Shown: in pieces, positions 27,095 through 35,314 of the stretch
Layout: every line of letters begins with the position of its first letter
Position numbering within the stretch: position 1 is the stretch's first letter
Source: Saprospiraceae bacterium
Lineage (GTDB): Bacteria > Bacteroidota > Bacteroidia > Chitinophagales > Saprospiraceae
NCBI GenBank assembly: GCA_016787575.1
Contig: JAEUUO010000022.1
Span: 1 to 64,000 of the forward strand
Length of the DNA: 64,000 bases
Direction of reading: 5' to 3'
Position numbers and translations under genes: made by a program
Notes under the pieces: model-generated
Database searches by the model: none
Told to the model about the DNA's origin: nothing
What the model saw: only the letters and a program-made list of their open reading frames with translations

Positions 27095-27973
27095 ATGAAA
27101 ACCCTTGAAAATTCATTTCTTGCCTTAGGTCAGTCTGGACGTGCACATGGATTGCACTACGCCTTGAGCTTATTTGGGCTTTTTTTAATTGTAACAAGTT
27201 TGAGTTTGTTGAATTGGATTTTTGGAGTCAATCTTTCTGACATTCAAAACTCACAAGTATTGTTGGCCATACAACTGAGCTCGTTTGCTTATATATTGAT
27301 ATTGTTTCTAATAGTCGCTTCAATTATTCATAAAAGACCTTTGCTTAGTTTTATAAGTGCTTCTAAAAATTTCAACTTTAAGACATTGCTTGTAACATTT
27401 GGACTCTTTTTAATATTAAATATCCTAGTGGAGTTGGTTAATTTTCTTATATTCAATCAAGTTTATACATTTCAATTTGATTTAAGTAAATTTATTCAAT
27501 TGATTGTCATTGCAGTTAGTTTATTAGCAATACAATCGGCTGCCGAAGAAATTATTTTAAGAGGATACTTGTTACAAGCATTGTCTAGCTGGAAAAAAAT
27601 TCATCCAATAACTGCTTTACTTCTTACAAGTATCATTTTTTCGTTTATGCATTTTAGTAATCCGGAATTTGAAGAATATGGCATTACAAAAATGTTCTTT
27701 TCATATTTTATCATAGCGCTCTTTTTAGGATCTTTCGCAATTTTAGGAAATGGCCTTGAAATTCCTATAGGAATTCACGCTGCAAATAATTTTTATGCTG
27801 CTGTTCTGGTAAACTATAAGGGCTCTGCATTAAATACGGATTCCTTGTTTATTCAAAATACAATCAACGTACCTCTTGCATTGATTGAATATATTTTCAT
27901 GCTAATGCTTGTTTCGGTTTTTTTATATAAATTTAAATGGATCGAACATCCCAAAACTTTACTTAGCTCTTGA
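27095..27973 (+). CDS. CPBP family intramembrane metalloprotease (ABI/Rce1-like)
   Basis: Multi-pass membrane protein of the CAAX-protease/bacteriocin-processing family. Start chosen at ATG 27095 (MKTLENSF) over an upstream TTG. The catalytic elements are seen in order: SAAEEIILRGYLLQAL (EExxxR glutamates), FSFMHFSNPEF (histidine) and GIHAANNFYAA (histidine/asparagine). About eight hydrophobic segments span the 292 residues. The M1 peptidase gene follows one base after the stop, so both are in one operon with the SCP2 gene. The physiological substrate is unknown. Confidence 0.88.
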   Translation: MKTLENSFLALGQSGRAHGLHYALSLFGLFLIVTSLSLLNWIFGVNLSDIQNSQVLLAIQLSSFAYILILFLIVASIIHKRPLLSFISASKNFNFKTLLVTFGLFLILNILVELVNFLIFNQVYTFQFDLSKFIQLIVIAVSLLAIQSAAEEIILRGYLLQALSSWKKIHPITALLLTSIIFSFMHFSNPEFEEYGITKMFFSYFIIALFLGSFAILGNGLEIPIGIHAANNFYAAVLVNYKGSALNTDSLFIQNTINVPLALIEYIFMLMLVSVFLYKFKWIEHPKTLLSS

Positions 27974-27974
27974 T

Positions 27975-29810
27975 ATGAAACATATTTTTCTTATAACCGC
28001 ATTGACTGCAACCGGATTGTTAAATGGACAATCTTATCGCTGGCAGCAGCGCGTTGAATACACCATGAACATAAATTTTGATGCAGACAAACATCAATTC
28101 AATGGAAAGCAATTCCTTAAATTGTATAACAACAGTCCTGATACCCTAACTAAATTATTTTACCATTTGTATTTTAACGCATTTCAACCCGGAAGTGACA
28201 TGGATATCAGATCCAGAACTATTCTTGATCCGGATCCAAGAATTGGAAAACGCATCGCCGGATTGTCTAAAGATGAAATAGGCTACCATGAAATAAAATG
28301 CATTCAACAAGGAAATAAAAACTTAAAATATAGCATCCATGGAACCATTCTACAAGTTGAACTTGCAAACCCAATAAATTCAATGGATTCTGCCATATTG
28401 GAAATGGATTTTAAATCACAAGTGCCGATACAGATAAGAAGATCCGGTAGAGACAACAAAGAAGGCATTGATTATTCTATGGCGCAATGGTATCCTAAAT
28501 TATGCAATTACGACGAACAAGGCTGGCATACACCTCCCTATGTTGCACGTGAATTTTATGGTCCGTGGGGACGATTTGACGTTACCATTCAGATGGATTC
28601 AAAATACTGTATTGGTGCAACCGGTTTGCTTCAAAACCAAGAAAACATGGGTTGCGGATATTCATCTTCTGAATTAAAAGGAAAATCAAAATCCTGGCAT
28701 TTTATTGCAGAAAATGTACATGATTTTGTTTGGGCTGCAGACGGAGATTATACACACCGAATATACACAAGATCAAATAATTGCAAATTGCATTTTATAT
28801 ATCAGGAAAATGACAAAACACGTGAATCCTGGGCTGCTTTGCCCGCAATTATTGATTCCGCATTGATATTTATTGAAGCCAATTTTGGGCCTTATGCCTA
28901 TTCCAGCTATTCTTTTATTCAAGGAGGAGATGGTGGAATGGAATATCCAATGGCTACATTGATAACTGGAAACAGACCATTGATTAGTTTAGTGGGTGTA
29001 TCAATACACGAATTGATGCACAGTTGGTACCAAATGATGCTGGCTACAAATGAAAGTCTCTATCCATGGATGGATGAAGGCTTTGCTTCTTTTGCTGAAG
29101 AAGAAGTTATCAATCACCTAAAAAAATTAAATCTCATTCCTGGTGCTCCAAATCCTGATCCACATCAGGAAACAATTCAAAATTATATTACTTTTATTAA
29201 TACCGGAAGAGAAGAAAATTTAAGTACGCACGCAGATCATTACAATACCAATACGGCATATGGACAAGAATCGTATGGAAAAGGAGCTTTGTGTTTGGTA
29301 GAATTAAAATATATAATGGGAGAAAGACCTTTTAGAAAAGGCATGTTAAATTATTATTGGAAATGGAGGTTCAGACATCCTAATCCAAATGATTTTTTCA
29401 GAGAAATGGAAAAAGTATCAGGAATCGAATTGGACTGGTTTAAAGAATACTTTGTTTACTCCACAAAAAAAATGGATTATGCGATAGACAGCATATATCA
29501 AAATGGCTCAAAAACTATCTGCAGGATTAAACGAATTGGCTTGTTCCCAATGCCAATAGAAATTAAAGTTTATTCAAAATCATCGGAGCCCATTTTGTAT
29601 TACATACCTTTAAACTTAATGCTAGGATCTAAAGACTTTAATAATATTTTGAATGTTGTAGGACTTAAAGAATGGAGTTGGGTAAACCCATATTATGAAT
29701 TTGAAATTGAAAAAAGCCTTGAAGAAATAAAATCTATCCAATTGGATCCAGAAAATCAACTTTTGGATGTTAATCCGAACAATAATTTATTTATAAACAA
29801 TTTAAATTGA
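27975..29810 (+). CDS. M1 family metallopeptidase, secreted
   Basis: Zinc aminopeptidase of the gluzincin M1 family. Start chosen at ATG 27975 (MKHIFLITALTATGLLNGQ), giving a clear signal peptide; an upstream frame start inside the previous gene lacks one. The N-terminal beta domain is followed by the exopeptidase-type motif GGDGGMEYPM and the zinc site HELMHSW with the third ligand Glu in PWMDEGFASF. A typical YGKGAL motif is also present. The 611-residue length is usual for Bacteroidota secreted M1 enzymes. No T9SS sorting domain is seen, so it probably stays in the periplasm. It sits in an operon with a CPBP protease and an SCP2 protein. Confidence 0.92.
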   Translation: MKHIFLITALTATGLLNGQSYRWQQRVEYTMNINFDADKHQFNGKQFLKLYNNSPDTLTKLFYHLYFNAFQPGSDMDIRSRTILDPDPRIGKRIAGLSKDEIGYHEIKCIQQGNKNLKYSIHGTILQVELANPINSMDSAILEMDFKSQVPIQIRRSGRDNKEGIDYSMAQWYPKLCNYDEQGWHTPPYVAREFYGPWGRFDVTIQMDSKYCIGATGLLQNQENMGCGYSSSELKGKSKSWHFIAENVHDFVWAADGDYTHRIYTRSNNCKLHFIYQENDKTRESWAALPAIIDSALIFIEANFGPYAYSSYSFIQGGDGGMEYPMATLITGNRPLISLVGVSIHELMHSWYQMMLATNESLYPWMDEGFASFAEEEVINHLKKLNLIPGAPNPDPHQETIQNYITFINTGREENLSTHADHYNTNTAYGQESYGKGALCLVELKYIMGERPFRKGMLNYYWKWRFRHPNPNDFFREMEKVSGIELDWFKEYFVYSTKKMDYAIDSIYQNGSKTICRIKRIGLFPMPIEIKVYSKSSEPILYYIPLNLMLGSKDFNNILNVVGLKEWSWVNPYYEFEIEKSLEEIKSIQLDPENQLLDVNPNNNLFINNLN

Positions 29811-29813
29811 GAA

Positions 29814-30131
29814 ATGGAGACTTTTGATTTTTTAATGAATTTACCTAATAAAGTAAATGCTCTTGCATTGGAAGGAATGAATACTTGTTTTCATTTTGAT
29901 TTGGAAGGAGAGGGCGGAGGTCAAGTTTCAGTAATAGTGGAAAATGGACATATGCTTAGTAAAGAAGGATTTATTGGTACTGCTAATTGCGTTATCAAAG
30001 CTCAAGCTTCCGATCTAAAAAAGGTGTTTAAAGGAGAATTGAATCCGATGATGGCAATACTAACAGGCAAGCTAAAAATTAGCAATCAAACTGAAATGCT
30101 GAAATTCGCTAAATTGCTAGGTTGGATGTAA
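29814..30131 (+). CDS. SCP2 sterol-binding domain protein
   Basis: A 105-residue stand-alone SCP2-like domain, a fold with a hydrophobic tunnel that binds lipids. Features include FHFDLEGEGGGQVSVIVENG in the central sheet and FKGELNPMMAILTGKLKIS near the C-terminus, the characteristic SCP2 ending. It begins 3 bp after the M1 peptidase stop. Bacterial homologues are poorly characterised; a lipid or acyl carrier role is inferred from the fold. Confidence 0.85.
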   Translation: METFDFLMNLPNKVNALALEGMNTCFHFDLEGEGGGQVSVIVENGHMLSKEGFIGTANCVIKAQASDLKKVFKGELNPMMAILTGKLKISNQTEMLKFAKLLGWM

Positions 30132-30135
30132 AATT

Positions 30136-30690
30136 TTACCGAAATGCCCAATAAATTCCAAGCTGGGCCTGACCTCTGATCGGATCTAGTTGATATTTAA
30201 AGCTTAGATCTTTTGATATATCAAATTCCTGCAAATGCCTGTCAACAAATGCCTCAATCCCATTTAATAAGTACAAAATACCAATGCCGATATAGCTTAA
30301 TTGCAAGTTTTTATCGTAAAACTGCCTGTAACTGTTAATTCCTGACAAACTAAGAATGCCTTGAAACTCATCTAAAGATGCTTCCATAGAATCAACCCTC
30401 ATTATATAAGCATCATTAAACCGACGGTATTGTTTTGTATTAAATGCTACTGCATAAGCCAGTGCTCCGAAACCAGCATATATAATTGGTACTTTCCAAA
30501 TTCGCTTATTATAAACTTGTCCAGCCCCTGGTAAAATTAAAGAATAAGCAAGTGCTCTTCCCGGCTTTCCTTTAAACATTACAGAAAAAACACCTGGTTG
30601 CTTTTCCTGTTTTGCTGTGATACTGTCATCAACAACCTGTGCATTGCAAAGATTCGCAATTAACGTAATTGTAACTATTAAATACTTCAT
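30136..30690 (-). CDS. DUF5683 family protein
   Basis: A 184-residue exported or membrane protein with an N-terminal signal (IVTITLIANLCNAQ). The core motif SLILPGAGQVYNKRIWKVPIIYAGFGALAY is typical of DUF5683, and two hydrophobic hairpins are present. It lies 7 bp downstream of parB on the same strand. This parA-parB-DUF5683 order is, to my knowledge, common on Bacteroidota chromosomes. Function is unknown. Confidence 0.85.
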   Translation of the reverse strand: MKYLIVTITLIANLCNAQVVDDSITAKQEKQPGVFSVMFKGKPGRALAYSLILPGAGQVYNKRIWKVPIIYAGFGALAYAVAFNTKQYRRFNDAYIMRVDSMEASLDEFQGILSLSGINSYRQFYDKNLQLSYIGIGILYLLNGIEAFVDRHLQEFDISKDLSFKYQLDPIRGQAQLGIYWAFR

Positions 30691-30697
30691 TTAATGT

Positions 30698-31588
30698 TTA
30701 TTCGTCCATCCGATCCAACAAATCATTTAATTGACGATCGTCTTTAAATTTAATAATAATCTGACCTTCACCTGTAGCATTCCGTTTAATTTGAACTTTG
30801 TAACCAAACTTAGCACTTAAACGATCCTCCAATGTTTTAATTTGTGCATTGCTATTTGTCGGAGGCGATTTAAGAGGTCTTCTTGCACTTGCTTTTGCGA
30901 AAGATTGAATTGCCCTCTCAGTTTCTCTAACAGAGAGATCTTTAGCCTGAATGTCCTTAAATAATTGCATTTGAACAATTAAATCATCAACTCCTGCAAT
31001 TACACGGGCATGACCCATAGAAAGTGTTTTATTTTTTAATGCAGCTTGGATGTCAAGAGGTAGTTTAAGCAATCTAACATAATTGCTAATAGTGCTTCGT
31101 TTTTTACCGATTCGCTCTGACAATTGCTCTTGCGTATAACCGCATTCATCAGACAATCGCTGATAAGAAATTCCAATTTCTATTGGATTTAAATCTTCCC
31201 GCTGAATATTTTCAACCAAGGCCAGTTCCAACATTTCATTATCATTGGCTGTGCGAATGTAGACAGGCAATTCTTTTAGTCCAGCCAGTTGAGAAGCACG
31301 AAATCTTCTTTCTCCACTAATTATCTGATATTCATTGAGGTTTATTTTACGAACAGTAAGCGGCTGTATTAAACCGTAGGTTTTTATAGATTCTGCTAAT
31401 TCTGTTATTAACTCCTCTTCAAAAACATGACGCGGCTGTTGCTTATTGACTACAATTTGATCGATGGGAATGATATTAATCGTATTTATAGCCGTACTTG
31501 CAGGCGCAACTGATTTTTGACTTTGATCTGTGTTAATATTTGAAAGTAGTGCGCGTAGCCCTTTTCCTAATTCATTTTTTTGACTCAT
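30698..31588 (-). CDS. parB: Chromosome partitioning protein ParB
   Basis: DNA-binding CTPase-family protein that loads at parS sites and helps segregate the chromosome. Seen: the N-terminal GKGLRALLSNI motif, the ParB/Spo0J box IPIDQIVVNKQQPR, the nucleotide-binding-type SGERRFRASQLAG, and a helix-turn-helix in LSERIGKKRSTISNYVRLL. The C-terminal dimerisation segment is present. Length is 296 residues. The start codon follows the parA stop with no spacer, so they are coupled. A perfect parS 16-mer was not found in this window. Confidence 0.95.
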   Translation of the reverse strand: MSQKNELGKGLRALLSNINTDQSQKSVAPASTAINTINIIPIDQIVVNKQQPRHVFEEELITELAESIKTYGLIQPLTVRKINLNEYQIISGERRFRASQLAGLKELPVYIRTANDNEMLELALVENIQREDLNPIEIGISYQRLSDECGYTQEQLSERIGKKRSTISNYVRLLKLPLDIQAALKNKTLSMGHARVIAGVDDLIVQMQLFKDIQAKDLSVRETERAIQSFAKASARRPLKSPPTNSNAQIKTLEDRLSAKFGYKVQIKRNATGEGQIIIKFKDDRQLNDLLDRMDE

Positions 31589-32356
31589 TTACATCTGATT
31601 TTTACGCATAAATTCATCTGCAAGATTTAAAAAATTATGACTGCCTTTGCTATTTGCATCATATAAAACTACTGGTTTTTTAACTAACGGAGCCTCTGAT
31701 ATTTTAGAATTTCTATGGATGATCGTTTCGAATACTGGCAAATGAATGTTTTCTCTGATGTTTTGGATAACCATTGTAGATAACCTCAATCGCTTGTCAT
31801 ACATACTAAGCAAAACTCCTTCTATTTGCAGGTCTGGATTCAATGCCCCTTTTACCAATTCAATGGTGTTTTTAATTTTTGAAAGTCCTTCTAATGCAAA
31901 TAATTCACACTGAACTGGAATTATCACCGAATCAGCTGCTGTCAATGCATTTATTGTTAACAATCCTAGAGATGGCAAACAATCTATAAAAATAAAATCA
32001 TATTCAGTTTTTACCTGATCTATCACATGTTTTAAAACACGTTCTCTGTTTGGCATATTTACCAATTCAATATCTGCACCTACCAAATCTATATTGCTGG
32101 GCAATAAAAATAGATTTGGAGTATCTGTTTCTACAATTGCTTCATGCGGATCCAAATCGTTGATCATGCATTCATAAAGACTTAAATGTGATTGTTCTGC
32201 ATCCACACCGGTTCCTGAACTGCTATTAGCCTGAGGGTCTGCATCTACAATTAATACTCTTTTTTCTAAAATAGCGATACAGGATGCTAGGTTAATAGTT
32301 GTAGTTGTTTTTCCTACACCTCCTTTTTGGTTTGCTACAGCGATTACTTTTCCCAT
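31589..32356 (-). CDS. parA: Chromosome partitioning ATPase ParA
   Basis: Walker-type ATPase that drives ParB-DNA segregation. Start placed at ATG 32356 (MGKVIAVANQKGGVGKTTT); a TTG 20 codons upstream would overlap the MBL gene and add a non-family extension. The deviant Walker A KGGVGKTTT, the A' motif VLIVDADPQANSSSG and the FIFIDCLPSLG Walker B are intact. Length of about 255 residues is typical for chromosomal ParA/Soj. It starts 1 bp after the upstream metal-hydrolase gene. Confidence 0.95.
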   Translation of the reverse strand: MGKVIAVANQKGGVGKTTTTINLASCIAILEKRVLIVDADPQANSSSGTGVDAEQSHLSLYECMINDLDPHEAIVETDTPNLFLLPSNIDLVGADIELVNMPNRERVLKHVIDQVKTEYDFIFIDCLPSLGLLTINALTAADSVIIPVQCELFALEGLSKIKNTIELVKGALNPDLQIEGVLLSMYDKRLRLSTMVIQNIRENIHLPVFETIIHRNSKISEAPLVKKPVVLYDANSKGSHNFLNLADEFMRKNQM

Positions 32357-32357
32357 T

Positions 32358-33038
32358 TTATAGTTGAACCAATTGATTGACAGCAGGTAATACCAATTTT
32401 TTATTTTTCGTTGCAAATGCCTGAATCGCTTTTTCGTGGTTTATTGCAATTACTGGAAATGAATCAAAATGACAACCAATAATTTTATCACATTGAATAA
32501 ACTCAGCAGCAATTATGGCATCTTCGTATCCCATTGTAAAATTATCCCCAATCGGCAAAATGGCAAACGAGAGTGGCGGACAGGTCAATGGAATTAGCTT
32601 CATATCAAGCGTGAGTGCTGTATCGCCGGCAAAATAAAAGCAATAATCAGATCCGTAAACAACAAATCCGGCCGGGTTTGCACCATAACTGCCATCCGGC
32701 AATTGACTGGAATGGACTGCATTTACCATTTTTACTGTTCCAAATTCAAATTTTCGTTTTCCGCCAGTATTCATATGAAATCCATTTAGCCCATGATTTT
32801 CAAGCCAGGAAACCACTTCAAAAGCTCCAATTACGGGTGCTTTACTCGATAGTCCGATGGCAACTGCATCCCCAATGTGGTCGCCATGGCCATGACTTAA
32901 AAATATATAATCAGGCTTAATCGATTGAATATCAATATCTTTGGCCAATGGATTGCCTGCAATGAATGGATCAAACAACAATTTCTTTCCATTGACTTCG
33001 ATTAAAAAACATGAATGGCCGTAATAATAAATATACAT
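32358..33038 (-). CDS. UPF0173-type metal-dependent hydrolase (MBL fold)
   Basis: Small metallo-beta-lactamase-fold hydrolase. Start set at the Met at 33038 (MYIYYYGHSCFLIE), which is the family N-terminus; the longer frame from 33089 adds 17 atypical residues. The metal-binding motif reads SHGHGDHIGD, with GDTALTLDM and a C-terminal GCHFDSFP. Length is about 226 residues. It heads the parAB transcription unit (1-bp spacing to parA) and is divergent from the FMN reductase gene. Substrate unknown. Confidence 0.88.
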   Translation of the reverse strand: MYIYYYGHSCFLIEVNGKKLLFDPFIAGNPLAKDIDIQSIKPDYIFLSHGHGDHIGDAVAIGLSSKAPVIGAFEVVSWLENHGLNGFHMNTGGKRKFEFGTVKMVNAVHSSQLPDGSYGANPAGFVVYGSDYCFYFAGDTALTLDMKLIPLTCPPLSFAILPIGDNFTMGYEDAIIAAEFIQCDKIIGCHFDSFPVIAINHEKAIQAFATKNKKLVLPAVNQLVQL

Positions 33039-33122
33039 TGAACTATTTTCCGCAAACCTACGCCAAAATATCAGGGATTTTAAATTCATGAACCTTTGTA
33101 TTGCTGACTCGTTTATGTACGG

Positions 33123-33659
33123 ATGTCCATTTTAGTAATTTCAGGAACCAACCGAAAAGGAAGTGCCACTTTAGAAATCAGTAAAAAATTGTGCAGCATT
33201 CTTACAAAAATGAATGTTGAACATAATTTTGTAAATCTTGAAGATTTTACAGAATTGCTCTCTGAACAGGCTCCTTACAAAGAACTTGATCCAAATTCAG
33301 AATTGGTAAAGTTTCAAGATTTGAAATTAATACCTTCTGAAAAATTTATATTTGTTATACCTGAATACAATGGCAGTTTTCCAGGTTTTTTAAAATGGTG
33401 GATCGATACATTCAGCATTCGCAAATCGGCTGAGACTTATAAATTTAAAAAAGTTGCACTCATTGGCATTTCAGATGGAATTAATGGAAATGTCAGAGGC
33501 ATTGATCATTTTATGGCAATTTGCAGATACTTAAAAATGATTATTTATCCTTCCTTTGTTTATTTTCCAAGTATTGTTAAAGTATTGGATCTTTGGGATG
33601 AAAATCCAAAAAATGCAAAAAGGCTTGAAACACTTATTGAAGAATTCAGGGCTTTTTAA
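33123..33659 (+). CDS. NAD(P)H-dependent FMN reductase family protein
   Basis: Flavodoxin-like fold oxidoreductase. The N-terminal ISGTNRKGSATLEIS is the FMN phosphate-binding loop and PEYNGSFPGFLKWWID is the second FMN-contacting motif of the FMN_red/azoreductase group. GISDGINGNVRGIDHF occupies the third loop. The protein has 178 residues. The downstream lipoprotein gene overlaps its 3' end by about 47 bp in another frame, implying coupling. Reductase substrate unknown (quinone, chromate, azo dye or flavin). Confidence 0.88.
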   Translation: MSILVISGTNRKGSATLEISKKLCSILTKMNVEHNFVNLEDFTELLSEQAPYKELDPNSELVKFQDLKLIPSEKFIFVIPEYNGSFPGFLKWWIDTFSIRKSAETYKFKKVALIGISDGINGNVRGIDHFMAICRYLKMIIYPSFVYFPSIVKVLDLWDENPKNAKRLETLIEEFRAF

Positions 33660-35247
33660 TATTTACCTAAGCCTGATATTGCTTACACTGCTTTCTTGTA
33701 AACATAACAGTTCAAAGAAAGCCACTGCTGTATTTCATTATAACCAAGTAAATTATATTAATTCACTCGATCCTGCCTTTGCTAAAACTCAAAATAATAT
33801 ATGGGCAGTAGATCATTTGTTTAATCAATTGGTAGATCTGAATGATTCTATGAAATTAAAACCGGAGCTTGCTAAAACATGGACTGTTTCATCTGATGGA
33901 CTTCATTATTTATTTGTTATTAGAAAGGATGCTTTTTTTATTGATGACAGCTGTTTTAAAACAAGAATCGACAGACATGTAACAGCTTTTGATGTTGCAT
34001 TTAGCTTTAATAGATTGATGGATCCAAAATTGAGTTCGCCAGGATCCTGGATATTTAAAGACAAAATTGATTCTATAGAAGGAATTAAAGCTTTAAATGA
34101 CAGCGTGCTTTCAATTAAATTAAAAGCTCCATTTGCCCCTTTCCTGAAACTACTGTCCATGCAATATTGCAGCGTTATTCCACCAGAGGCACAATCATAC
34201 TACGGTAAAGATCTATATAAGAATCCAGTAGGAACAGGAGCATTTAGATTGGTAAAATGGTTAGATCGAAAAGGAATCTTTATGGCGGCAAATCCAGATT
34301 ACTTTGACAAAAAATCCTTTCATTTAAATGGTATCCGGATCAGCTTTATGGAAGATCGAAATACTGCATATCTCGAATTTTTAAAAAACGAAATTGACTT
34401 TTTTTCTGGATTGCAATCTGGTTATGCATTTCAATTGGTAGACAAAACCGGAACCCTCAGAGAGGATAAAAAAAACAAGCTCCAATTACTGAAAGGTGAT
34501 TTTTTAAATACGGAATATATTGGATTTAATTTTGAGTTGATTCACAAAAATCATCCGCTTTTTGACAAACGGATTAGACAGGCTTTAAATTATGCCATAG
34601 ACAGGAATTCCATGATTCAATTATTAAAATTTGGCATTGGAACTCCGGCAAGTGCTGGATTTATACCAAAAGGATTACCTTCTTTTGACCCGTCAAAGGT
34701 TAAAGGTTATGATTACAATCCTGATAAAGCGAAACGATTACTCAGCGAAGCAGGATATTCAAATAAAAAAGGTTTTCCTGAGTTGATCATTCATACCAAC
34801 AAAGACTACGTTGATTTAATAACATATGTTGCTAAACAATGGGAAGAAATAGGTATTCCTGTAAGGATTGAACTGGCTGAAACTGCAACTCTCCGCGAAA
34901 AAATGCGTTTGTCGGAATATCAGATTTTCAGAGCTTCCTGGATTGCTGACTATCCGGATGAGGAATCATTTTTAACTGTATTTTATAGTAAAAATCCTGC
35001 TCCACCCAATTATACCCGCTTCAAAAATGAAGCATTTGATGCGTTGTATGAAACTGCAATCAAGGAAACAAATGAATTAAAACGAATTCAGTACTATCAG
35101 CAAATGGATCAAATACTCATCGATGAAGCACCCGTTATATTTCTGTTTTACGATCAAACAGCCTGGTTTACCCAAAATCACATTTTAAATATAAAACCCA
35201 ATCCCATCAATTTATTAAAACTTGATGGGGTTACGGAGCTTGATTAA
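33613..35247 (+). CDS. Orphan ABC-type oligopeptide-binding lipoprotein (SBP family 5)
   Basis: Solute-binding protein of the DppA/OppA family. Start set at ATG 33613, giving a lipoprotein signal ending LLSC (Cys at about residue 29), although this overlaps the upstream gene by 47 bp. Family motifs include YINSLDPAFAKTQ, LAKTWTVSSDGLHYLFVIRKD, NPVGTGAFRLVKW, RIRQALNYAID and a C-terminal DEAPVIFLFY. No permease or ATPase genes lie nearby, so it is an orphan; in Bacteroidota such SBPs are often stand-alone. Ligand is probably a peptide (inference). Confidence 0.9.
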   Translation: MQKGLKHLLKNSGLFNIYLSLILLTLLSCKHNSSKKATAVFHYNQVNYINSLDPAFAKTQNNIWAVDHLFNQLVDLNDSMKLKPELAKTWTVSSDGLHYLFVIRKDAFFIDDSCFKTRIDRHVTAFDVAFSFNRLMDPKLSSPGSWIFKDKIDSIEGIKALNDSVLSIKLKAPFAPFLKLLSMQYCSVIPPEAQSYYGKDLYKNPVGTGAFRLVKWLDRKGIFMAANPDYFDKKSFHLNGIRISFMEDRNTAYLEFLKNEIDFFSGLQSGYAFQLVDKTGTLREDKKNKLQLLKGDFLNTEYIGFNFELIHKNHPLFDKRIRQALNYAIDRNSMIQLLKFGIGTPASAGFIPKGLPSFDPSKVKGYDYNPDKAKRLLSEAGYSNKKGFPELIIHTNKDYVDLITYVAKQWEEIGIPVRIELAETATLREKMRLSEYQIFRASWIADYPDEESFLTVFYSKNPAPPNYTRFKNEAFDALYETAIKETNELKRIQYYQQMDQILIDEAPVIFLFYDQTAWFTQNHILNIKPNPINLLKLDGVTELD

Positions 35248-35314
35248 ACAAACATCAATTAGCAATAAAATAATTCGTATTTTAAAGCTAGTAGAATTAA
35301 ATCAATTAGATACT

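Noticed and set aside
30698..33038. parS site near parAB
   Set aside because: No 16-bp match to the TGTTTCACGTGAAACA consensus was noticed in this region or elsewhere in the window.
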